DNA of 64,000 bases from DATDGX01 sp036521875 (GTDB taxonomy: Bacteria; Desulfobacterota; Binatia; Binatales; Binataceae), in the NCBI GenBank assembly GCA_036521875.1, contig DATDGX010000006.1, positions 1-64,000 on the forward strand. Reading direction: 5' to 3'. Below are positions 43,423 to 50,987 of this stretch, piece by piece. Under the pieces are notes generated by a model. The model saw nothing but the letters and a program-made list of their open reading frames with translations, had not been told where the DNA came from and did no database searches. The translations under genes were made by a program, and so were the position numbers. Within the stretch, counting starts at the first letter, position 1, and every line of letters begins with the position of its first letter.

Positions 43423-44160
43423 TCAGAAGCCGACCCGCTTGAACTGCTTCTCGGGCACCGCTTTGAGCACCCCCATGATGATGCGCCAGAACCACGGAAC
43501 GTAGACAACCTCGGCCTTGCGCCGCCACGCCTCGAAAATGGCGCTGGCCGCGCGCTCGGGTGACACCGTCAGCCTCGCGCCCTCGCGCCCGTAAGTCATC
43601 CGCGTGTCGATTGTACCGAGCTTCACCGTCATCACGTGCACGCCCGATTTGGCCAGACGCCCGCGCAGTCCCTGCGTGAACAGCGCCAGCGCGCCCTTCG
43701 CCGAGCCGTAGACGTAGTTGCGCGCGCGCCCGCGATCGCCGGCGACCGAGCCGATGACGATCAGGAAACCGGCGCGCTGCATCTCCAGATGATGCGCCGC
43801 GATGGTGAGCATCGAGATCGCGCCGGTGAAGTTCTGATGCACCGTCGCGATCGCCGCCGCGGAGTCGCTCTGCGCGCTGTCCTCGTCGCCGAGCGTGCCG
43901 AAGCAAAGCACCACGCCGTCGAGTCCGCCGAGCTCGCCGATTACCTCGCGAATGAAGGCCGCGTGCGACGCGAAGTCCGCCGCATCAAACCGGCCGGAGT
44001 GCGTTGTCACCCCTGCGCGAAGGCTCAAGTCGCCGGCGATTCGTGCCGCCTCCGCGCCATCGCGTGCGGCGAGGTAAAGCTCCGCGCCGTCGAGCGCGAA
44101 CCGCGACGCGAGCGCCCGTGCGATCGGGCTGGTCGAGCCGAGGATCAGAATTTTCGCCAT
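43423..44160 (-). CDS. SDR-family oxidoreductase, DprE2-like
   Basis: 245 residues. Classical short-chain dehydrogenase: KILILGSTSPIARALASRFA with the nucleotide-binding start, the active-site Ser/Tyr/Lys in GSVAGDRGRARNYVYGSAKG, and a C-terminal hydrophobic segment. It resembles DprE2, the NADH reductase that follows DprE1 in decaprenylphosphoryl-arabinose formation. I placed the start at ATG 44160; a longer open frame runs into the upstream gene. The gap to the FAD enzyme gene is 41 bp. Confidence 0.82.
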   Translation of the reverse strand: MAKILILGSTSPIARALASRFALDGAELYLAARDGAEAARIAGDLSLRAGVTTHSGRFDAADFASHAAFIREVIGELGGLDGVVLCFGTLGDEDSAQSDSAAAIATVHQNFTGAISMLTIAAHHLEMQRAGFLIVIGSVAGDRGRARNYVYGSAKGALALFTQGLRGRLAKSGVHVMTVKLGTIDTRMTYGREGARLTVSPERAASAIFEAWRRKAEVVYVPWFWRIIMGVLKAVPEKQFKRVGF

Positions 44161-44201
44161 ACGATGATTCGATGATAGGGCTGAGACGCGATGCCTCCCG
44201 C

Positions 44202-45629
44202 TTACGCCGGATCCATTTGGAGCCGCCGCGACAGGCTCGAAGAGAAGAGGTTGTTCGGATCGGCGGCGGCCTTGGCGGCCTGCCAGCGGCCGAAGTTCGG
44301 GTACATTGCACGGAACGCCGCGGGCTTGAGCCGCGCGTCCTTGGCCAGATACACGCGCCCACCGCGCCGCAGCACCATCTCGTCGAGGCCGTCGAGAAAC
44401 TCGAACAGCCCGTCGCTGACCGGAAAGTCGAGTGCCAGCGTGTAGCCCGGCATCGGGAACGAGAGCATCCCCTCCTGGGCGCCGAATTTTTTCAGCACCG
44501 CCAGGAACGAACCGCGCCGGCTCCGCGTGGTCGCCTCGAGTATCTCGACAAGGCCCGCGCGGCTCTCCGCTGTTGGCCATACGCATTGGTACTGCACGAA
44601 GCCGCGCTTGCCGTAGATGCGATACCAGTTGCGGATTGAGTCGAGCGGAAAGAAAAAACTTTGGTAGTCGAAGAATGCGCGGCCGTCGGTCGCGCGATGC
44701 GTCGCGTAGATGACCGCGTTGAAAGCTCTGACGGTGAGCGCGCTAAGAGTGAAGTCCGGGAGATTGAATGGAACCAGCGGGCTAATCGAGGGCGCGACGC
44801 GGAACGGTTCCTGCGCGAGATGCCTGGGCAGCGCGTCGCGCGCCGCGAAGTTGCCGACGTTGAGCACCGAGCGGCCGAGTGCGCCGCGCCTGCTCGCGCA
44901 ATCGATCCATGCGACCGAGTTCCCGTATTCACGATCGGTGCGCTCGAACGCCTCGATTGCTTCGTCGATATTCGCCGCGCGCACCAGTGAGCCGTCGAGC
45001 CACGCGCTCTCGACGCGCCGCAGCCGGAGGTCGAGCTCCAAGATGACGCCGGTCAATCCCATCCCGCCGACCGTCGCCCAGAATAGCTCGGCGTTTTCCT
45101 CACGCGAGCATCGCCGCACTTCGCCGGACGCCAGCAGCAGGTCGAAGCCGAGGAGGTGACTCGCCAGTGAGGAGTCGCGATGATGGCTTTTGCCGTGGAC
45201 GTCGGCGGCGATCGAGCCGCCGATCGTGACGTAGCGAGTTCCCGGCGCGACGAACGGAAAGAATCCGCGCGGCAGGAAGACATCGATAATTTCGGAGATG
45301 GTGACACCGGCCTCGCAGCGCAGAACGGCGCGGTCCGGATCGAACGACAGCATCCGGTCCAGGCGCTGAACGTCGACCACGCGACTGTCCGCGTTGAGGG
45401 CGGCATCGCCGTACGCGCGGCCCGCACCGCGCGCGATCAGCGTTGAGGTCGAAGATGTGCCGGCGACGACGGCCTGCAGCTCGGCAATTTTCTCGGGCCT
45501 GCTGACTTCGCTCTCGATGTTCGGATAATGACCCCATCCGCTCAAAACCATCCGCCGCGCGGCCGGCGCCGGATCGCTGACGACGCGGGCGGCGTTCTGA
45601 AGCCGGAGGTTTTTCGGTGCGGCGCTCAT
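44202..45629 (-). CDS. FAD-binding oxidoreductase, DprE1-like
   Basis: 475 residues. The FAD-binding domain shows ARGAGRAYGDAALNADSRVV, VTIGGSIAADVHGKSHHRDS, and VGGMGLTGVILELDLRL. The C-terminal half has LVPFNLPDFTLSALTVRAFN and FPMPGYTLALDFPVSDGL. It matches DprE1, the decaprenylphosphoryl-ribose oxidase. At the site of the Cys that benzothiazinones bind in Mycobacterium (family NICVDFP), this protein has Ala399. It is upstream of the DprE2-like gene, so the two may epimerise a polyprenyl-phosphate pentose for cell-envelope sugars. Confidence 0.82.
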   Translation of the reverse strand: MSAAPKNLRLQNAARVVSDPAPAARRMVLSGWGHYPNIESEVSRPEKIAELQAVVAGTSSTSTLIARGAGRAYGDAALNADSRVVDVQRLDRMLSFDPDRAVLRCEAGVTISEIIDVFLPRGFFPFVAPGTRYVTIGGSIAADVHGKSHHRDSSLASHLLGFDLLLASGEVRRCSREENAELFWATVGGMGLTGVILELDLRLRRVESAWLDGSLVRAANIDEAIEAFERTDREYGNSVAWIDCASRRGALGRSVLNVGNFAARDALPRHLAQEPFRVAPSISPLVPFNLPDFTLSALTVRAFNAVIYATHRATDGRAFFDYQSFFFPLDSIRNWYRIYGKRGFVQYQCVWPTAESRAGLVEILEATTRSRRGSFLAVLKKFGAQEGMLSFPMPGYTLALDFPVSDGLFEFLDGLDEMVLRRGGRVYLAKDARLKPAAFRAMYPNFGRWQAAKAAADPNNLFSSSLSRRLQMDPA

Positions 45630-45742
45630 CGGGGTTCAGCAGTCAGGCTAACATTAAGAATCGAGCGTAGAAACGCCGTGCGCGGGATTCGGTGGAAACT
45701 AGTCGCTTGCTTGATAGGATGAAAATTCGTTGGAGGAACGCT

Positions 45743-47299
45743 ATGTCCTGGCAACCGGAAGTCGACGAAATCCGCCGCCGCATCGAGCTCGCCAAGAAGA
45801 TGGGCGGCCCCGACAACATCAAGCGCCAACACGACGGCGGTAAGCTCACCGTTCGCGAGCGGATCGATCGGCTGCTCGACGCCGGATCGTTCCACGAGTA
45901 CGGCGCGCTGGCCGGCACGCCGAAATACGAAGGCGACACGCTCGCGGAGTTCACGCCTTCGAACTTCGTGGTCGGCACCGGGCGCATCAGCGGGCGCCGG
46001 GTGGTGGTCGGTGGCGATGACTTCTCCGTGCGCGGCGGCGCGGCCGATGGCGCGGTGGGCAACAAGCAGAGCTATGGCGAGTTGCTCGCGCACGAGCTGC
46101 GCATCCCGATCGTGCGCCTGGTTGACGGCACCGGCGGCGGCGGATCGGTGCGCTCGATCGACAAGATGAAGCGCACGTACGTGCCCGCGAATCCCTCCTT
46201 CGACGTGCTGGTAAAGCTGATCAGCGAGGTACCGGTGGTCGCCGGATGCATGGGCTCGGTCGCGGGGATCGGAGCGGCGCGGGTCGCGGCGTCGCATTTT
46301 GCGGTGATGGTGCGCGGGTCGAGCCAGCTCTTCGTCGCGGGGCCGCCGGTGGTGAAATGGGGCGTCGGCGAAGACCTCAGCAAGGAAGAGCTCGGCGGCT
46401 CCGACATCCACGCGCATCAGAGCGGAGCGGTCGACAACGAGGCTGAGAGCGAGGACGACGCGTTCAACCAGATTCGCCGCTTCCTATCCTACCTACCGCA
46501 GAGCGTGTGGCAGGTGCCGCCGCGGGTGACGCCGGCTGACGATCCCAATCGCCGCGCAGAGGAGCTCATCTCGATCGTACCGCGCAATCGCCGCCACGGC
46601 TACGACGCGCGCAGGATTGTCGAGCTGGTGATGGATCGCGACTCGTTCTTCGAGATGACGCCGTTCTTCGGGCCCTCGCTGATCACCGGCTTCGCGCGGC
46701 TCGATGGTTTCCCGGTCGGCGTGATGTCGAATGATCCATTTTCGATTGGCGGCTCGCTCGACGGACCAGCCTCCGACAAGATGGTGAAGTTCGTGGATCT
46801 CTGCGACACCTTCCATCTGCCAGTGGTGAACTTCGTCGATCAGCCGGGCTTCCTGATCGGGCGCGAGGCAGAAATGTCGGGAACCATCCGCCGCGGCGTG
46901 CGCGCGCTGTTTGCGTTGTTCCAGACCACGACGCCGTGGGTCGCGATCATGGTGCGGCGCGCATTTGGCGTGGCGGGCGCGGGCCACGGCGTGACCACCG
47001 GGCTCAATCTTCGCTACGCGTGGCCGTCTGGTGATTGGGGGTCGCTGCCGATCGAGGGCGGTATCGAGGCGGCGTACAAGCGCGACCTGGCCGCGTCGAA
47101 GGATCCGGAGAAGCTGCGGGCCGACCTCGAAGCGCAATTCAACGCGGTTCGTTCACCGCTCCGCACTGCCGAGGCGTTCGGCATCGAGGAGATCATAGAT
47201 CCGCGCGACACGCGGCCGCTGCTGGTCGACTGGGTGCATCAGGCGTACGAGATAATTCCGACTCAGCTAGGTCCGCGCACGCGCGGAATGCGTCCGTAG
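45743..47299 (+). CDS. Acyl-CoA carboxylase, carboxyltransferase subunit
   Basis: 518 residues. The two halves of the carboxyltransferase (crotonase-like) fold are visible: GGPDNIKRQHDGGKLTVRER at the start, RIPIVRLVDGTGGGGSVRS, then VPVVAGCMGSVAGIGAARVA, and in the second half VVNFVDQPGFLIGREAEM and MVRRAFGVAGAGHGVTTG. It carboxylates acetyl-, propionyl- or another acyl-CoA using a biotin carrier. The start at ATG 45743 has GGAGG six bases upstream. A stand-alone biotinyl-domain gene follows at 48872, with an MFS gene read the other way between. No biotin carboxylase is adjacent; AccC at 18791 could serve. Confidence 0.9.
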   Translation: MSWQPEVDEIRRRIELAKKMGGPDNIKRQHDGGKLTVRERIDRLLDAGSFHEYGALAGTPKYEGDTLAEFTPSNFVVGTGRISGRRVVVGGDDFSVRGGAADGAVGNKQSYGELLAHELRIPIVRLVDGTGGGGSVRSIDKMKRTYVPANPSFDVLVKLISEVPVVAGCMGSVAGIGAARVAASHFAVMVRGSSQLFVAGPPVVKWGVGEDLSKEELGGSDIHAHQSGAVDNEAESEDDAFNQIRRFLSYLPQSVWQVPPRVTPADDPNRRAEELISIVPRNRRHGYDARRIVELVMDRDSFFEMTPFFGPSLITGFARLDGFPVGVMSNDPFSIGGSLDGPASDKMVKFVDLCDTFHLPVVNFVDQPGFLIGREAEMSGTIRRGVRALFALFQTTTPWVAIMVRRAFGVAGAGHGVTTGLNLRYAWPSGDWGSLPIEGGIEAAYKRDLAASKDPEKLRADLEAQFNAVRSPLRTAEAFGIEEIIDPRDTRPLLVDWVHQAYEIIPTQLGPRTRGMRP

Positions 47300-47328
47300 C
47301 GAGGAGTCGGTAGCGCGACTGGCGGACG

Positions 47329-48678
47329 TTAGCGGCCGGCGGCGACCGGTTGCGCGGGTTTCGCCGCGCTCGCGAGCTGCTCGACGGCGGCGTGTCGCCG
47401 GGTCAAGGCCATCGCGACGATATAGATCGCCATTCCGACCGCCGAGACTTTGATCCAGGCGCCCCATCCGTAGTGCCCGGCGATGTAGAGCGACAGTGGC
47501 GCGGTTATCGCGACCCACGCGCGCGCGACCAGCCCATAGAACGCCCATCCGGTTGCCTGCAGGGCAGGCGAGACATCCTCGAGAGTCTCCGAGAACTGGG
47601 CGGCCCACGGCACGTAGGCAATCGCCAGGAAGCAGCCCATCAGGGCCGCCACCACAGCAAGCAACTTTTCGGGCGGAGTCTGTCCGAAGAGCGGAATCCA
47701 ATAGATCATCAGCAACACGGCCAGCACGCCGCCGAAAATCGCAATCGGTTTCCGGGTCTGGAAGCGATCCGAGATCAATCCGGTAATCACCAACGCCGCG
47801 AGATTCGCCAGCCAGAAATTTCCATTGAGGCGCGCCGCGTCGGCCGGACTGTAATGAAACGCCTGGGTGAACATCAGCGGGCCGAACGGCTGGATCGCGA
47901 AGTACAGCGTCAAGCTGGCGGTCACTCCGAGCACCATCAGCCACACCTCGGAGTGCGCCAGGAGCCGCGCGAACGCATCGCGGGTCCCCGACGGCAGCTC
48001 CGCAGCTTTCGGCAGGCGCCGTCCCTCGGCCTCCATCGAGGCTAGCTCGCTGCGAAAGACCTGGACCCGCAGCTCAGCGCTTAAATCCTTGAGCCACAGC
48101 GCGATCGGGATATACATCGCGATCCCGATGAAGCTCATGATCCAGATTTGCGACTGCCAGGTGTGATAGATCGGCAGCGTCCGCCCCGCGATAAAGTTGG
48201 CCATCCAGTTCGCGCCGACCGGCCCGATAGTCAGCAGGCCGAACGCGAGCGCGCGGCTCAAGCGCGGGGACATGTCGCGGATCAGCGCCGCACCCGCGCC
48301 CGCCATCAGCCCGGCGACGATTCCCATCAGAGTCCTGATGATCACGAAGGTCACCACGTTGGTGATGAGCAAATTGGCGAACAGCAGCACGATCACCGCG
48401 GCGAGACAGATGTCGATCAGGATGACGCGGCCGTAGCGATCGGCGAGCGGACCGCCGAAGGCCGCAGAGATTCCCCCAATCAGCACGATGAAGGTGAGCA
48501 AGGCGCCGTATTGGAGCGGGCTCATGTGAAGATACGGAAGCAAAAGCGGCAGCAGCGGCGCAAGCTGGAACTCGTAGCTGGCTAGGATGCTGGTCAGCAC
48601 CGTCAGCAGCAGCAGCGACCATCGATGCGCGCCGCGTGGATACTCGTTAAGCGTGCGGGCTGCGACGAAGCTATTCAT
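47329..48678 (-). CDS. MFS transporter (metabolite/proton symporter-like)
   Basis: 449 residues with 12 predicted helices. Signatures are AFGGPLADRYGRVILIDICL (motif A), FVIIRTLMGIVAGLMAGAGA and ALAFGLLTIGPVGANWM. A soluble loop of about 40 residues follows helix 6. It lies between the carboxyltransferase and the biotinyl-domain genes, on the opposite strand, so it may move the acyl substrate, but that is only a guess. Confidence 0.8.
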   Translation of the reverse strand: MNSFVAARTLNEYPRGAHRWSLLLLTVLTSILASYEFQLAPLLPLLLPYLHMSPLQYGALLTFIVLIGGISAAFGGPLADRYGRVILIDICLAAVIVLLFANLLITNVVTFVIIRTLMGIVAGLMAGAGAALIRDMSPRLSRALAFGLLTIGPVGANWMANFIAGRTLPIYHTWQSQIWIMSFIGIAMYIPIALWLKDLSAELRVQVFRSELASMEAEGRRLPKAAELPSGTRDAFARLLAHSEVWLMVLGVTASLTLYFAIQPFGPLMFTQAFHYSPADAARLNGNFWLANLAALVITGLISDRFQTRKPIAIFGGVLAVLLMIYWIPLFGQTPPEKLLAVVAALMGCFLAIAYVPWAAQFSETLEDVSPALQATGWAFYGLVARAWVAITAPLSLYIAGHYGWGAWIKVSAVGMAIYIVAMALTRRHAAVEQLASAAKPAQPVAAGR

Positions 48679-48795
48679 GCTGCCTCACTGTCCCGAATGC
48701 GGGCACCGATCAGGTCTGCACGTTCGCGGCGATTCAAGAAGGTCCCCACGTGCCGCGATGATTTTCTCTACAACCAAGCCGAGGCAAAACACAAG

Positions 48796-48819
48796 AAGAA
48801 AAGGCGCTTGCTGGCGCCT
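48796..48819 (-). terminator. Possible minus-strand terminator
   Basis: Read on the minus strand, AGGCGC/GCGCCT forms a 6-bp stem with a 6-base loop, followed by a T-rich run (TTTTCTTCTT). It may end transcripts that come from the nitroreductase gene across the biotinyl gene. The stem is short. Confidence 0.35.
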
Positions 48820-48871
48820 CTGTCGCATGCCTGCTAAGAGGCCATAGCCAAGGCGCAGTAGAAGGACGGCG

Positions 48872-49084
48872 ATGGAGATCAGAAGCCCGTCGGTGGGAAA
48901 AGTATTGAGATTGTCGGTCGACGCTGGCGATACAGTCGCGCGTGGCGACGAGCTGATGATTATTGAATCGATGAAAGTTGAAATCCCGGTCAAGGCGAGC
49001 GCCGCCGGGAGGGTGAAAGAATTCCGGGTGAAGCCCGGCGATCAGATCCAGCGCAACGACGTGCTGGCGGTTATCGAGACCTGA
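48872..49084 (+). CDS. Stand-alone biotinyl/lipoyl-attachment domain protein
   Basis: 70 residues, only the carrier domain: EIRSPSVGKVLRLSVDAGD, MIIESMKVEIPVKA with the modified Lys35, and EFRVKPGDQIQRNDVL. ESMKVE resembles the biotin carrier (BCCP) consensus more than lipoyl domains. It probably works with the carboxyltransferase at 45743. ATG 48872 directly follows a GGACGGCG stretch. Confidence 0.85.
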   Translation: MEIRSPSVGKVLRLSVDAGDTVARGDELMIIESMKVEIPVKASAAGRVKEFRVKPGDQIQRNDVLAVIET

Positions 49085-49116
49085 CGCGCGCCGGCGTCGC
49101 CGGTGGACGCTATCAT

Positions 49117-49770
49117 TTAGTCGGGCACGCTCTCGCGCCGTGCTCCCCATCGCTCCCAATAGGTGACCGCCAGCGCGGGCTTTCGATCCGGCCGTCCCCA
49201 TCGTCCTTTCGGATAGCCGAGCGGAATCAGTGCGACGTTCGCGTACTCGGGCGGCACGCCGAGCAGCGCGTCGATCTCTTTGACGTACACCTGATGAAGC
49301 CCGGTGATCGAGGTGCCCAGTCCGTACCCGCGCGCCGCGAGACACAGGTTTTGAATCGCGGGATAGATGGCGCCCCACATCGGTTGCCCGGCGCGTCCCG
49401 GGTCTGTGTATTTCTTCACGCACGCAAAAATCATTACCGGCACGTCCGCGATATGTGCGGCCAGGTAGCGCGCCGAGCGCAGAATCCGCGCCTGCGGGCT
49501 GTTCGGCTCCTGCTGCAGCCTCGCGCGCGCCTTGGGCGTGAAATAGACCTCCCACGCCTTGCGGTAACGCTCGGCGACGAAAGTTTTGGTCGCCGGTTCG
49601 GTCACCACGATGAACTGCCACGGCTGGCGATTGCTTCCACTCGGGCCCATCGTCGCCGCCTCGACTATTTTTACGATCAGTTCCGGCGCCACCGGGTCGG
49701 GCTTGAGCCGGCGCATCGAGCGCGTCGTGTAAATCGCTTCGTAGAGGTCGAAAGCATGATGTCCGTGCAT
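49117..49770 (-). CDS. Nitroreductase-family flavoprotein
   Basis: 217 residues. FMN-binding patterns are YTTRSMRRLKPDPVAPELI, then GPSGSNRQPWQFIVVTE and the core IYPAIQNLCLAARGYGLGTS. The C-terminus contains VALIPLGYPKGRWGRP. It is a second, longer nitroreductase in the window, unrelated at close range to the one at 28143. Physiological substrate unknown. Divergent from the GST gene, with 123 bp between the two starts. Confidence 0.85.
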   Translation of the reverse strand: MHGHHAFDLYEAIYTTRSMRRLKPDPVAPELIVKIVEAATMGPSGSNRQPWQFIVVTEPATKTFVAERYRKAWEVYFTPKARARLQQEPNSPQARILRSARYLAAHIADVPVMIFACVKKYTDPGRAGQPMWGAIYPAIQNLCLAARGYGLGTSITGLHQVYVKEIDALLGVPPEYANVALIPLGYPKGRWGRPDRKPALAVTYWERWGARRESVPD

Positions 49771-49893
49771 GCGCCGACGCTATCAGCTTTCGCGCCGGAT
49801 GCGGAGATTATGCGGGCAAAATTCACGCTTCCACGCAGCTTCGCCGATACGCTAAAAGTGTCGCAACTTGACGCGCATCGCACGGAGGAAATC

Positions 49894-50805
49894 GTGGCCG
49901 AGATTATTTTGCATCAGTACGTCACCTCACCGTTCTCGGAAAAGATCCGCAGGATTTTCGCGCACAAAAAAATAAGCTGGCGCTCGGTCGAGCAGCCGGT
50001 CATCATGCCCAAGCCCGACCTCATACCGCTGACCGGCGGCTATCGCAGGATTCCCGTGATGCAGCTCGGCGCCGACGTCTACTGCGACACCGGAATCATC
50101 ATCCGCAAGCTCGACGAGATGTTCCCCGAGCCGACGCTCTATCCGGGCGGATCGCAGGCGGCATGCGAGGCGATCAACATGTGGGCCGACCGCAGGCTCT
50201 TCTGGTCGACGACGCCGGTCATCTTCGAGAAGCTCGCGGCCGTGGTGCCCAAGGAGTTCGTCGAGGATCGCTCGAAGATGATGCGCGGCGCGAATTTCGC
50301 CGAGATAGCGCTCGCGGCGCCCGACGCTCGCAACCAACTGCGCGCCTTCCTCGACCTTCTCGATCGCCAGCTTGCCGACCGGCCCTTTCTACTCGGCAAT
50401 GCATTCAGCCTCGCCGACGCCGCGTGCTTTCATCCAGTCTGGTTCCTGCGCGCGGAGCCTGGCGCGTTCGGTCTCGCACGGCGGAACTCGAACCTGATGC
50501 GATGGTTCGATCGCGTCGAGGCGATGGGCACAGGCGAGGTGAAACCGATGGAGCCGGCCGAAGCGCTCAAGATTGCCACTGATGGTACACCGGCCGCGCG
50601 CGAATCATTCGACGCGAGCGACCCCAACGGCGTCAAACCCGGAATGAAAGTCGCAGTGACGCCCGACGACTACGGCTTCGATCCGGTGACTGGAACGGTC
50701 GTGGTCAGCACACTTTACGAAATCGCGATCGAACGGCAGGATTCCTCACTTGGGAGGATCGTAAATCACTTTCCCAAGATCGGATTCAGCGTAAGGCCTG
50801 CGTAG
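49894..50805 (+). CDS. Glutathione S-transferase-family protein
   Basis: 303 residues. The thioredoxin-like N-terminal domain has EIILHQYVTSPFSEKIRRIF, KISWRSVEQP and TGGYRRIPVMQLGADVYCDT. The helical C-terminal domain includes DRPFLLGNAFSLADAACFH. The final 70 residues form an extra domain (PGMKVAVTPDDYGFDPVTGT). I chose the GTG at 49894 because GGAGG lies five bases upstream and the fold starts there; the open frame continues further upstream over the nitroreductase gene. It may conjugate or isomerise glutathione adducts. Confidence 0.8.
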   Translation: MAEIILHQYVTSPFSEKIRRIFAHKKISWRSVEQPVIMPKPDLIPLTGGYRRIPVMQLGADVYCDTGIIIRKLDEMFPEPTLYPGGSQAACEAINMWADRRLFWSTTPVIFEKLAAVVPKEFVEDRSKMMRGANFAEIALAAPDARNQLRAFLDLLDRQLADRPFLLGNAFSLADAACFHPVWFLRAEPGAFGLARRNSNLMRWFDRVEAMGTGEVKPMEPAEALKIATDGTPAARESFDASDPNGVKPGMKVAVTPDDYGFDPVTGTVVVSTLYEIAIERQDSSLGRIVNHFPKIGFSVRPA

Positions 50806-50911
50806 AGGGCATTTGATGCGATCTTCCATCCGCGGGCCAAAGAGCATAGCCGCGCGCAGGCAGAGACTAACGCTGCGCCACCGGGAGAAACTAGTAAAAG
50901 AGTAGCTAACC

Positions 50912-50929
50912 ACTAAATTACTATTTAGT
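50912..50929. promoter_or_regulatory. AT-rich palindrome upstream of the propeller gene
   Basis: ACTAAAT, four bases, ATTTAGT. It lies about 60-75 bp before the start at 50988, with TATAGT at 50942-50947 as a possible -10. It may be an operator in the promoter. Confidence 0.3.
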
Positions 50930-50987
50930 ATTTCGTTCGATTATAGTTCTTCACCTAACATAGTACAGGAATTTCGGGCCAGGGGGG

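Noticed and set aside
48625..48837. 70-codon plus-strand frame between the MFS and biotinyl genes
   Set aside because: Overlaps the MFS start region and a terminator-like hairpin; composition is basic and random-looking.
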